Source of the DNA: Gymnothorax reevesii
Lineage: Eukaryota; Chordata; Actinopteri; Anguilliformes; Muraenidae
DNA length: 64,000 nucleotides
Reading direction: 5' to 3'
NCBI GenBank assembly: GCA_029721435.1
Contig: CM056573.1
Coordinates: forward strand, 120,179,947 to 120,243,946
In this document: positions 23,110 to 35,630 of the stretch, in pieces
Layout: each line of letters opens with the position of its first letter
Position numbering within the stretch: the stretch's first letter is position 1
Position numbers and translations under genes: made by a program
The notes under the pieces: generated by a model
Told to the model about the DNA's origin: nothing
Database searches by the model: none
Seen by the model: only the letters and a program-made list of their open reading frames with translations

Positions 23110-26100
23110 AACCTGCTCTCCACATTAGTGACTGACCGGCAGTGGCAGTGTCATTCTGCGGAATCAGAGCCCGTGTTAGCGGGGTTATTTGCCGCTGCTG
23201 CCACGCGGCACTGCTAGGGCTGGTATTAGCATGTAGCATCACGAGGACACGGGAAGGACTGGATCTGTCACAGCGAATCGGCTTTGTGGCCAGCGTCGCC
23301 TTGCCCCCCCACGCCCGACACGCTCCTTCATTAATGGCCCTGACTTGACAACTGATCCTAATTGCCTGTGAGCAGCCCTTCATGTATTATTGGTGCCTGA
23401 CTGCCTCGGTGCATGTCAACAAGCCACAGGGAAGAGGACAGTGTCACCCCCACACTGCCCCCATCCCTAACCCCTGCCCCCCCCCACACCCACACGCACG
23501 TGCGCTGGCTCGCACACGCGCGCTTACGTGCGCGCACTCACACCCTCGTCACACCCAGCCAACATCTACTCACCAAGGTGCTGTGTTGTGACTGAAGGTT
23601 CCATCCACTGTCATTTGTAACTAAACAACTGAAGCCACTGCCTGTGTTTTCACCGAAAGACGTTCAAAAGAAGGCCTCTGACTTCCTTTCTCTGATAATG
23701 ATGTTCGTGAGGAGTAGGGTTTTGTATTACGTGTGATTTCCTTGCGTTGATGCGTTTCCTGCTCATTTTGAGTTCTCCTCACCACCACTGAGACACGGAA
23801 TGAAGTTGAACAGGCGAATAACCGAGGAAGTCAAACACAGATACATAATTCAGCCATTCGCAATCTGTGAACACAACATGGCAGATTGAACCTCTGCGCC
23901 TAAATTTCTAATAGCACGGGTTCTTGTGATGGTGGCACTAATGCGCACGGGCGTGTTTACTCTTCGGTTTGTCACTGGTGATGGTTGGGGTTTGGGGGGG
24001 GTGGAGGCGTAATCAGGCGACGGGCAATGTCAAAGGCGTTTTAAAGAGTGGTCCGTTGCAGTGTCACAGCCAAAGATGTCAGAGAGAGATAGAAGCGCAA
24101 GGCTCATGTCCTACCACTCAATGGTGCTCATGTTTGATGCTGGTTGAGTAGCTAAATAAAAATGCTATTTTAATGGGAGTGTTGTTACCTGCACAGCTTG
24201 GTTTGATACATGAGCGGGAAAGGAAAAATTTTGCCAGAAATGTAAATAGTCTTAGAATCGAGCGGTATTTTGACCCTTGCTTTATGAAAATCTTCGGCAA
24301 ACGTGTTGCTGCATGACCCCTAGGTCAGAGTGGCACCACACAGGAGCACTTGGGTGGCCAAACGTCATTCTTTTATTTATTTATATTCTATTTTTATTTA
24401 TTTATTATATTTTTCCCCCGTGCTTCTCACAACCAGATGAGATGACGAGAGGGGAACGGACGGGGCTTTACTCTAGCGCACACGCAGAAAGAGGAGCTGT
24501 AAGGGGATGTTTCGTACCAGCAGGGCAGGGCGGGGCGGGGGAGGTTGTGTACCACTGAAACAAGGCGGGGGGTCAGTCAGGGGGCACTCAGGAAGAGAAC
24601 CCCAGAAATAGCCGCTGCTAACGCTTGCGCTAGTGCTGTTCGTTGCATTTTTAATTGAATGAATTGCAACTCTGAAACAGTCCTGTGCTCCGCTCACTCT
24701 GAACACAGCAGATGGAGGCAGGGTGGGGTTGGGGGCTGATTGGCTTATATAGGCGCTGCTTGAATTTGAAATTCTGCATCGTGGGTTTTATTTTTTGCTT
24801 TTTTTATTTTCTCCTTTTCTTTAACTAAATAAAAAAAATTTTTGAAACAAGCGTTAAACAAGTTATTTTATTTTAATTGTTCGGCAATTTATATATATTC
24901 AGCTTGACGTTAAGTGATTCTGGTGAATCATAATTATCGGTTCCTCGCGCACGAGTGGGCTTTTGTGTCGCAGTTTTGTCTTAATTTATGAAGGAGATGT
25001 TGGTTTTAATAGCAGTAAAACTGCTGGCTTGTTGAAGAGTTAACGTTTATGTCCCATTTACTTTTGGCCCCTCATTTAGTCATTAATTTCTCATCGAGGG
25101 CTCTGTGTGAGCCATCTTTTCATTTGGGCCATGGCTTATCAGTGCAAATCTACATTTTTGCACATTTTATTATTATTTTTATCTTTCAGTTGTCAATGAA
25201 TAGTAGAAAACTACGTTCTAAGAAGGAATGCTGCTCTAGTGTAACTCCTTGTATTGAAAAGGATGTTGTACCCTGCGTAGCCTTTTCATTCCTTTCAAAT
25301 AGGTAACTGCTAAATCTAGACAAGAAGTGACATAATAGTCATGCCTTTAGTTTCACAGTATTCCTATATTGCATATCCAAAAATGTATTCTTAAAAATAC
25401 TTCCATAAAATATTATTATATCATTAACATTGTAATTTATTATTCAGTTGATTATCCTATATTTTTAAATGTATTTTTATCCAGAAAGCAGAATTTTCAC
25501 AAAAGCTTTTTTAAAAATAAATTCTCAGGCCATAATTATTATGAATAATTGCCTTATTTCTAAAATAATGCTTTTACAAATAAATAAGTCCTTCAACCAA
25601 GAATAAAGTACAAAACACCGTAATACCATGTAAAAAAATATATTTTTTTGTCTCATCATAGACTGATTTTTTTTTTAATTAGAACTCTTAAATGTATTCT
25701 GCAACATAATTGTTACACAGTAAAAAAATCATTGCATTAAAACAGTCTGACTAAGTAATAATCATTACGTCAATTAGCCCCTATTTTTTATTGCTGCATC
25801 ATTTGCTAATACACTGGTGGCTTCTGCTTATATATCATTGATATAAATGTGTGTCTATTGTGTGTGTGTGTGTGCGAGCGCGCACATGTTTTTGCGTTCG
25901 TGTATTTGCCTCAGAAGGTCTAGATGGTAAAGACACTGGTTAAGAAGACGAATGTGCATTTACTGTACTGATGTGGCCGAAGCCTACCATGAGCCAAAAC
26001 ATTATTCATGCAGTAACACTGCCATCTTCTGAGCATCTGTGGAACTGCCAGGACGTTCAAGAGACATTTTCCTTCTCTGTTTTGACCCCTCCAACCCCCC

Positions 26101-29100
26101 CCTTTTTTTTCAGATGTCTTCTGCAGGTTGTCCACTCGCTTTAACCATACCGCGTCACGTAACCTTGTAATGTTAAAGCGCCCCAGTCTTAAAATCGCCA
26201 GAGTCCGATCAGCTAAATGATTGCTTCATAAGCCGATGTGGACGGACTGCCTACTCGCAGGCTGCAGCGTTCTCGATGTGACAGCCTGACAGGTTGGTGG
26301 AAGTCATCGGGAAGACAAAGTGCGCGTCGCTCATTGTGAATTCTCCTGCACGCGAAGCATGGAGACCGTAAAACCAGCCAGGGTCGTATCTTCTCCTGCT
26401 CTTTCCAAAAAAAAGAAAACATGCCCTCTCTGTGCAACATGCAGAAATTCACACACAGGTGGGGTTCGTGCTGGGGGATTTCTTTGTCCAATTTTGGTGG
26501 CAGACAGAAAATAATTTGGGAAAGAGCGAGCGCGGAAAAAAGGAAAGAGATGGTCGCAGCTGGAAGTGCAGAAAAACCGTGGTGGAGGGTAGAGCTTCAG
26601 CGTCATTCAATCAGACATCGTGCCCTTCAGCGCAGGAGAAGCCCTTCCTCATTCCCCAGAATTAAAGAGATTAGCAGGGAGCGCGTAACGCCGGATGATG
26701 GAATTTGTCATAATTTGCGTTGTCCTGGAAAGATGCGGTTTGATCGAGCGGGAGCGTCCCGGAGCTCGCCGTGTCCCACGGGCAGGTCGGAGCGGACGCT
26801 TGGCAGAAATGATTTCTGCGATATGTGCATCGGTCGTAAAAACCTCACAACCAATTTTGTCAAAAAATCCGAGGTTGGGAGACTTAAGGGCAGTGGGCAT
26901 TTCGCTCTAATGCAAAGAGAAAACACGCCAGTCCATCATTTCCTCCTGATACCCAAAATCTCCCCCCCTCCTCCCACCCCTCCGTTTTTTCTGTTACTTT
27001 CAGTAATCGCTTAAATGTCAAGTGACCTTTGGTTTGATTGAATGCGTTTTGAAAAGCATCAATTGTCATTTTGTTTTTAAAAATGCTGCATTGCAAGTTT
27101 CAGCAGCTATGAGCTGATTAATACATTTGGAATGTTTATGTATATTGATGCATTTGGACACCCACACACACAAACACACACACAGAAGCATGTCAGAGGC
27201 GTGTTCTGAACCGTCACTCTCGCCCTTGATTATGCTCACTAGCAGGAGATAGAGGGGAGGAATCAGCATAAAGTTGACAAAATGGAGGTGACAGTGTTAC
27301 TTATCTGCGCAGCCATCTCTGCGATTGGGCATGTGCGGTTCAGACAGACCACGGAGAACGCTTATTTACAGTAGCTTGGACAGCAGAGAGGGGGGCCCCA
27401 TGTCACGAAAAGGCCAGAGTCTATTCCTGGACCAGCTGATTATGATGATATGATGCCCATTTCATTTCATATTTAGGAATTCGTTCTGGCAACAAATAAA
27501 AAGAACACTCTGTTCGCTCGTACTTCTTATTTTCATCTTGGTGTCCATTTACGCTCCGAGTGTACAGCCGAGGACGCGGCCCTCATTCGCCTTTCTTTGT
27601 GCGTCTTGCACTTGCTATTTATGTCACCGTTTAAGTAACGCTGATTTCGTCTGACAGTCGAGCTTGCTGGGTTAGGCTCGAAGAGTAGCTGATTACACAA
27701 AAGAAATTCAAGGGGAAAGAATGCAAAAAAAAAAAAAACATTTTATGCCCAAAGACACCCTTAGCAAGCTGAACACTGCATTATTAGGCATATTACACAG
27801 GAAGACTGTGGTTATTCTGAATATTTATATTTGTAAAAATGAGGTGTCAGAATGCAGAGTTTCCTAAGGGCATAGCTCTGGTGAGCTCCTCTCCTCATTG
27901 CTGTATGAGACGTGATCTACTCTGAGTGCACTTGGGCTGCGCACCAGACTCAAAGCCTTTTTCAAAGGAAATTTTTACATTAAATCTTAGCATGTATACC
28001 TAACACTCTGACAGCCATTATTAAAGTCATATTTAATCTAAAATCTAAATACAAGATAACACGTGCTCTTGAATCCATAGAGCGAGTCTTATACATTTTT
28101 GATAAGGCACGGAATTATTAAAAAGTAATCGGGGAGACTCTGCGTTTGTGTACCTTCTGAAAACTGAACATCATTTTTTTTTTTTTGAAGATTACTGTTT
28201 GAAAGTCTGATCCAAATTAGATTTGAACATGCATTGAATTCTTTTCAGGGGCTACTAGCATCTCGGCGTTGAAACGGCACCCCCTGCCTGCAGTCTATAG
28301 TATTACAGTTACCGAGAGCTGTCGCCAAAGACCGGCTGAGATGCGTCGTCGTCTGTTCAAAAACTACTTCTTCGCTTGCTTTACATTTGCTGTTGTTGTA
28401 AACAAACACATCTACAGTCACGTACGAATCGAACAATATTCTATCTATCATTTGTGTAATTGCTTTCTAAGTCCAATCATTAGCGCACTGAATAATGTAC
28501 TAGTTTTCTTGTGACTCAAGAGCTCTGTTGCTCCATAAATACGATGTGCTGGTGTATTGAGTTTTTTGAGCCAGCTCCTTGTTTTATTAATGCAGTGAAA
28601 CCTGCGTATTTGAGTCACAGTTCCCTCGTTTAAATATGTATGGAGATTAAATGGAGAGGTGTCCATTAGTATATGTGATACAGAACGGTGCAATCACACA
28701 TACTGTGTCCTTGGAGTGGAGTGTGCGATACAGCCACACTATTATTAAGTTCTGCAACCATCCAGTGATAGTGTATGACTGCAGAAAATACAAATTAAGC
28801 CAATCTTTATTTTTATAATTCCCCATACTCGGACGTAAAACCTTCTATCACTTTCTTGTCTGAGATGACGTCTGCCACTGTCCTGAGATGGTTTGGTTCA
28901 CGTCAAGATTTTCCAATGAGGTAAATGAATTTTCGACAATGTAATGCTAATTGTGTCATCACGGGTATAAGATGGTTGTCACGACCGATATTGTTTTGGC
29001 TGTGACGGATCGCGATCTCAGTTTTCTGTGGTAGATTTAACACTGGCAATTCTCCACATATAGCTCAAAGGTCACCTCTTCTTCTCCTGCCCATAAACAC

Positions 29101-30063
29101 TGATGTAAATATATTCACGTCTCCAGTGCCTTGAACCATTTGAAAAGCGATAAGTGGTGCACTTTGACGCACTGGAGCACTTAAAAAATGCTAAAAGGCT
29201 GCAAAGTTGATTCCGTGAGCCGTGCTGCTGAGCATTTACATACGCGTTATAGTTTGGATTCTGCACATAGTCCTTGGGGCTGCCTGACCTTTTGGCACAT
29301 CATTAAATTTATGAAAAATGATGGCGTTTAGGCCATGAAATAAAGGTCAATAAAGCGTGAAGCTAAAAACACTGATTTAATTGATGGTAACCAGGCCGCT
29401 TGCAGGGGAGCCAATCAGGCATTGCGTAGATCACTGTTGCATCGTGGATCAGAGGAAGCGTTTAGGATTTTAAAGTCATATGTCTGGAGGCTCAGCTCGG
29501 TGAAATCAGGACTTACCTGCTTGAACGATAAGGGAACTGTTTGTGGATTTGCAGGTTAAGCTTAGTCGGAATTCAACTCTGAATTCATATTATCCATACA
29601 AAATTCTTTTCAGCCCAGGCCTAGTCTTGAGTTTTTGCTATAGTTAACTCAATCCTGGCGGTGCTTTTAGGCCAAATACTTTCACTGTGTGCTGGTAGAC
29701 TGAGGTGAACCGGGGTCCATGAGAAATAGTGAAAGGAGTCATCACTGGTGGTTTGTTTCTGTGATTGTTGTCAGGTACTTATGTGTCGCATTGTATATGC
29801 ATTCTAATTCTGTCACGTTTGTGCCCTTATTCGTTTGGAGGGTTTAAGTTTAGAGAAGATAGAGATAATGGCATCTGGAAGTTAAACATTTCGCGCAGGT
29901 CTTTGGCCCTCATGAATATTAAAGTCGCCTCCCCGTCGCCATTAAAAATGTATGTGGCATCCTGCTTGTTGATCAGGAGTGGGAGGCCCATGCAAATTGC
30001 ACTGTCTCCCTGTCAACACCGACGATGAATAATGCAGTCGTGCCGTATATTCAGGGACAGACC

Positions 30064-30078
30064 AATTGACAGTCAATT
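30064..30078. promoter_or_regulatory. Perfect palindrome with homeodomain/MEIS-type half sites
   Basis: AATTGACAGTCAATT is a 7-1-7 perfect inverted repeat. It contains the MEIS/TGIF core TGACAG (in GACAGTC context) and two AATTGA half sites. A POU octamer ATGCAAAT lies 67 bp upstream at 29990-29997. This is a candidate site only. Confidence 0.3.
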
Positions 30079-32513
30079 AACAAGTTTGATTGGTGTGTTA
30101 GCTCACTCTTTTGAACTGCTAATTTTATGTTAATAGAATTCCCCCTATTTTTTTTGGCGATATTCCCATTTGCAGGTTTTCGGCCAAAAGCGAGCTCCCT
30201 CTTTACTGAAGGCGACCTGAGGAAGCACCTTAATAATTGATCGTTACACACCTGCTTTGTGAAGCTAAGGGGGCGGTTTTTTTCTCTCTCTCTTTTACAG
30301 TCTGGAGGCTTCGATGCGGCTTCTTTTGATATTCAAATCAACAAATGATAGGCTGTTTTTTTTTACATTTCCAAATGATGGGGCTCCGTTTGATGGCCGC
30401 GCTTGTTAGGGGATCCTCCGCACCTGTCCGACCTGATTGGGGGGTTTTTGCGGCGAGGGGTGCTGATGGTGTTTGATGGTTCATAAATGGAATGCCAATG
30501 ATGATTTTCTTTCGACGTCTTCCGCCCCAACGGCTGCTCTGGTACGCTGGCGTCGATTCCCGGCTTGCGTTACTCAAAACAATGCTGGAAGGGAAACCAG
30601 GAGGTGATTAATCCAGCCCATTCAAAGAGGAGAGCCCCCATTTGTAACGGCAGCCTCCCCACGCCCCCCAACAAACCCTGTCCCAATTATTTTGAGCCAC
30701 GGTGGCAGATGCAGAAGATTCAGACGATTCATCAAAGTTGACAAGTGAACCCGGGAGCTAAGAATCATGGGAAAATGGTATGATTGTGGAAATAAACATG
30801 ACCACATCCTGCCTCCAGCTTTGCTCTTCTGTTTCTCTGCTGTTTTCAAATAACAGCCTCGCTAGCCTCGATTTTATTGAGGGAAGATTTTGTTCCTCTC
30901 GGGCCAATTAAATAGCAAAATAGAAAATTCCTACAAGGAAATGTGTGTAATGCTAGCTTCTGGGGCGGGATGCTCTTTTATGAATATTTAAAAATTTATT
31001 CAGTGAAGCAAATGCTCGAAGAAGGTCTGATTGACCCCAAACTTAGCTAATGACGCGATTAATCTACATAGATCTAAGTGTACGCGATGTATTTTATGAG
31101 TTCATCATTTTTTATGTTACCAGAACCTAAGCCAAGTTTTAGCCGAGTGCAGCAGTGGCCACCCTTCATCTTTTCAGCGAAATAAATGAAATGGAGAAAA
31201 TTGACTTTCTGAAAATGCAGTCAGTCTGAAATGAAAGCAGTGTTAAAATAATTATCTCAGAAATATTATCGGACATTATCCTGATTCTAACGGTTTATGA
31301 GTCATTTCAAATATTCTTTTCAAAATTTATTTAGAACTACTTCAATGGGTCCAATCAATAAACGTTTCTTTTTTTTTTTTTTTTACAAAACAATACATTA
31401 CCACGGTGGCAGACAGGTTGAGCTAGTGACAAATATTTTAAAGCTTTATTACCGAGGATCTCAAACATAAGTACTTGCAGCAACTTTAAACTGAACCTAA
31501 AAGCTCACTTTGGCAAAATTTATAATGAAGTTTGTGAGGAAAGATTGTGAGAAAAAGATCGAGCGGAAAATGTAAGATCTTCAAATATGGACCGTAGTGC
31601 ATTAATGGTTTTTCATGGATATAGCTGTTGTTCCATTTCTCAAAGTATGTGTGGGTGTATTTGAGGAGCACTGAGGTGTTCAGACCTGAAAACCAGGTGG
31701 TTGTTTGCTCGTAAACAGAGATTGAGACTTTGCCTTTTTAATTGTGTCCTTCCAGTGGCCATGCTTAATTAGATTTATCGCCGCAGATGTGCTCTGTTGC
31801 AGTAAGCCGGAATAATGTCCTTTGACTTTTCTGGGATGTCTCTAAAGTAGAACAGCCATGGCCAGTGATTTATCTGAGAAAATGGCCGACGTTGTTTTGC
31901 AGTGTTGGTTGCCCAGCTGCGGGGGTGACTCGGCTGGTAGTATAAATTTGGTCTGATTGCTTGTTTGCATGCTTGGATATTCCACGCACAAAGCGAAGAG
32001 GTGGATATGGGCCGGTCTCTAATTTAAGAAGACACGGGGGAATCATGCCCTCATTAGGTTACAAAGTGTGCTAAGGGGGCTGGGGGAATGGGATTAGCAC
32101 GAGCTAATACCCGGACTTTGCATTTTACACCCCGCATAATCTGGTTTGAAAAGACGTTTCCGCTTGGCGGAAATCAGGTAAGGACCTCATTTTGCATGAT
32201 GTATCAATTGATTACGGCCGCCGTCAGGCACTGGCACTCCCCACGGTGGTCCTGTAATTAGCGCCCTGTCACTCCTGGCTGTTTGCATTGACCACCGCAT
32301 GCTGGCTGCGGTTTGATTTTCTGAGTTCAGGAGTCACCTGATCCGTCGCACAACCTGACCTCTGAAATGCCATGAATTGGCCCCGGCATCCAATCGCATT
32401 AATCAGATGGATTTATGTTCGGCGTTATTGAGCCAAAGAACATACTTTAGTGAGCGTTTATCTGCATTTTACAGCTAATTATTGCCGTGCTAATTACAAG
32501 CGCACACTCTCAG

Positions 32514-32536
32514 ACACACACACACACACACACACC
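32514..32536. repeat. (CA)n microsatellite
   Basis: A simple CA dinucleotide run. Confidence 0.9.
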
Positions 32537-34127
32537 CATACACATTCATGCAACCACTAATACGCAAATGCGCAAACTTGAAAGCAGGTCTTGATTACAC
32601 TCCTGCATGAATACACACGCATGTCTCACAGCTTTACCTATTTTAATTGCGCGAAACGTGCATTCCTGGTGATAATATAGCGGCAAAAAGTGTAAACTAT
32701 TAATTGAGTGAGTGCTGCCAAATAAAGGCTATTAATTCTGGCTAATTTAATTGTTACACCTCTTTGTGGCTTGAAATTGTGTTGATAACACCTGCTGATA
32801 TGAGAAATGACACTGTCAATGTGTTTGGTGTAATATAATGAAAAATGTCCCAACGTCAATGGGACAGCATATGAACAAAGCTGTTTGAAATGTTTTTATT
32901 CTGGACTCAAAACATCCATATTTGTAGCTGGGGACTAGTTTGCCTAGCTAGCAAAAATTGTTGCGTAAGAATGAATTGCAAAATATCTGTTATTATAAAG
33001 CCATTATAAAGCCATTATTATAAAGTTGTGGAGTTTTTTTTTTTTTTTTCCAGAACTTGATGCATCGGTTTTAGTGTAATGATGTAGGGAAATTGTCTCT
33101 GCATGGAGGCCATTCAATGGCAGTATAAAACATAACATGGACATTCTTCCCCTCATCATGCGCATTAGATCATAACCCAGAACCCATCTCTTGCCCCCTA
33201 TAAAATATCTAATGTTGCTTTATATCGCTCGGTGCTTGGGTTGTCTCTCAGCCCAACCAATGGAATGTATTGTGTTTTTCCTTAAGCCTAGTGCCATGAC
33301 TAAGGAAGTCCTTCTGGACTGAGATTAAACAATGGTGCTCTGAGCATTAATTCTGGTTTTGGGACCAAGATTATTTTTTCTGAAGTCCTGGAGTCCAGAC
33401 GTGTTTTGGGTTTACACAGCAGTATTCTCACAGTGAGGACCCTCTCACAGACAACTGCCTTATTACTAACAGCCTTTTTCTCACTTCATGTGGAAAATTT
33501 GGGTTCAGAAAATCCTTCCCACCATTTTCGTCCAATCATTTGTGAAAACAAGTTTGAATAACTCATCAGCTGAGTGGTAGAACATAAGGCACGACTTTCA
33601 CTTTGACTCCAAGACTTTATACCTCTGCCCAGAGAACAGAGATTGGGGCAATGAATGATTTTCTATGCGGACATTTTCCCAATGTGAGCTCCGACAATGG
33701 ATAGGACAAGCTTGAGACCTGCCTTTGTGTGTCATTACAGAGGACTCACACCTTCCTGTGGGATGACTCACTTTTTAGTTCTGCTGTATTTATGAAAATG
33801 TTCTACCTGTCTTGACCCTGCTGGGTTTTTTTGATGAACAACAGAGAAATCCTGGCTCAGTTATCACTGCAGTGCCAGGCGTGCTTCACATTTAACACCG
33901 TTCCTCAAGTCTGTTCACCTCCTGTCCCGTCATTTTTGTTTTCAGGCCTTCAAGCACTCCTCATTCAACTGAGGAGACATTGTTGAGCTGCTCGTTGGTT
34001 GAATTAGATATGTTAGACTCGGGTTGAAATGAAAACCTACAGAAGTGGAGAGACAGAGGTTGGCAGCCTTGGCTCACAGTGTGGCACTGCACTAGATAAT
34101 AATGACACACAGCAGGTGGTAATTACG

Positions 34128-35080
34128 TCCACCAAGGAGGTTATGTTTTTGCCTGGGTTTGTTTGTTTGTTCGTTTGTTTGTCTGTTGGTTTCCAAAATA
34201 ACTCAAAAAGTTATGGACAGATTTTGATGAAATTTTCAGGGATTGTACAGATTGACATAAGGAATAAATGATTAGATTTTGGAAGTGATCCGGATATCTG
34301 TCTGGATTCTGGAATTTTTTAAAGGATTCTTTAAGATTGGGGGATAGGGCCATTTTCTACATTTATGCACATGACTCCACCAAAAATGGTCAGGGCACTT
34401 GGAAAAAAAATACAGGACAAGTTTAGAACATGTTCTACTATATATCAAGGACTGATCCTGAAAATGGAATAATTCAGGATACTATGATACTATGATCCAG
34501 AATATGAAAGAAGGGGACCTTCGGAACTTTCATTATAGGAAGAGAACAAATGAAGCTACAAACATGCGACAAACACCATTATATAGCCTAGATATTGTAG
34601 AATTAGGAAGGTGCCACCAGATTTACTGTATCTTCAAAAGCCAGGGGACTAGATCCAGACGAAAACCTCCATTACGGAAAATTTGATTTTCGTGAATAAT
34701 TTCTGAACTAACATTGATATCATAATGAATTCATTTGCTAATGGTAAGTTTTATTGGTCAGGGAATCTGAAAAAATAGATGAGAAAAATGTAGGACTAAT
34801 ATTTATGTGTAAATCACAACTTGAGGGGAAATGTTGCATCATAAGAAAAAAATAAAAACAAATGAAGCTAGAAACATGCAACAGACATCTTTAAACAGCC
34901 AAGACGCTGTGGAACTAATATTGATATTGCATTATGAATCAAATTGCCATGTTTTCATGGTCAAGGAATCTAAAAATGAAGATAAAATAAATGGAAGACG
35001 AATATCTATGGTGGAAGTCGCAATATGGAGGGAAATTTTGTGCTTGGCGGAGGTCTGCGCTCTCCGAGTGCTTTTCTTGT
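34128..35080 (+). repeat. Interspersed repeat with (TTTG)n head and GGCGGAGGTC tail
   Basis: The segment starts ACGTCCACCAAGGAGGTTAT, passes through a TTTG-rich simple repeat (34158-34187) and AACTCAAAAAGTTATGGACA, and ends near TTGGCGGAGGTCTGCGCTCT. The edges are roughly inverted (TCCACCAA / TTGGCGGA). I know this sequence type as a recurrent animal interspersed repeat but cannot name the family. Two internal segments, 34500-34560 and 34840-34890, are similar, each with AACAAATGAAGCTA. Confidence 0.6.
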
Positions 35081-35384
35081 TAAATGAGTTTTTAGGCCCA
35101 GTTCTCAGATTGACCTTAGTTTGAGACTAAATTAGGTCGCATATTAAGAGGGTAGCTTTACAAAACTCTACTCGCTCGAATACTGAGTTTTCCTGTAAGC
35201 GTATTCTACAGGTACAGATTATGCATAGTCCAAAACTAAATACTGTTTTGATTACAGGTCAGCCATAGTAACTGACTTTAGTCTGAGACTAGAGGACTAA
35301 ATCTGTATCTGTACAACTGGACTTGTATGTGTTATCAGTCAGTGACTCTGCTCTTGTCGTGGATGTTTTTGGCGCCCCCTGCAG

Positions 35385-35630
35385 GTGGATGAGCTGGTGT
35401 TCTGCGCGGGACAGATCGCCCTGGTTCCCTGCACCATGGAGCTGCTGCAGGGCGGGTTGCAGACCCAAGCATCCTTCACCTTTGCCCACACGGAGAGGGT
35501 CCTGGGCGCCATGGGTCGTGGCCTGACTCTACACCACACCCTGCAGCCGCACTGCTACGTCACCCGCTGCCGAGACGTCGCCATCGTCAGACGGGTGTGG
35601 GAGAGGAAACTGGAGGAGCTACGGGCCAAG
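35385..35630 (+). CDS. dph6: dph6 exon: RidA-like domain 2, main body
   Basis: The acceptor is GCCCCCTGCAG and the donor is GTGAGA at 35631. The exon has 82 codons and is in phase 0 at both ends. It encodes VDELVFCAGQIALVPCTMEL, continuing SQAIK from the previous exon, then THTERVLGAMGRGL and RRVWERKLEELRAK. The stretch CAGQIALVPCTM is a strong signature of the second YjgF-like module of long eukaryotic DPH6 proteins and matches RidA GQIPLDPxT. The exon is more GC-rich than the surrounding intron. Confidence 0.95.

Larger units (their letters stand above)
15585..35384 (+). other. dph6: dph6 intron (19.8 kb), mostly transposon-poor, CNE-like
   Basis: The intron starts at the GTATGG donor, and the acceptor is CCCCCTGCAG ending at 35384. 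A possible MITE lies near 17027, a CGGGGATAT-bounded segment at 17370-17700, a SINE at 19090-19437 and a repeat at 34128-35080. Between about 19.5 and 34 kb I recognise only simple repeats: AT at 19481-19504, G at 20374-20387, C at 23091-23109, TG at 25860-25874, AC at 27159-27183, CA at 32514-32536 and several T runs. The remainder is dense in TAAT, ATGCAAAT and similar homeodomain/POU-type sites in otherwise unique DNA, which suggests conserved regulatory sequence. This is an impression, not a computed result. No open frame here resembles a known protein. Confidence 0.7.

Noticed and set aside
23382..23595. Proline/histidine-rich open frames
   Set aside because: Produced by CCCCCACACCCACACG simple sequence.
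26421..27014. 197-codon open frame on the + strand, the longest in the window
   Set aside because: No recognisable family or conserved motif, low-complexity ending, and long overlapping frames on both strands. It lies inside the dph6 intron with no clear splice context.
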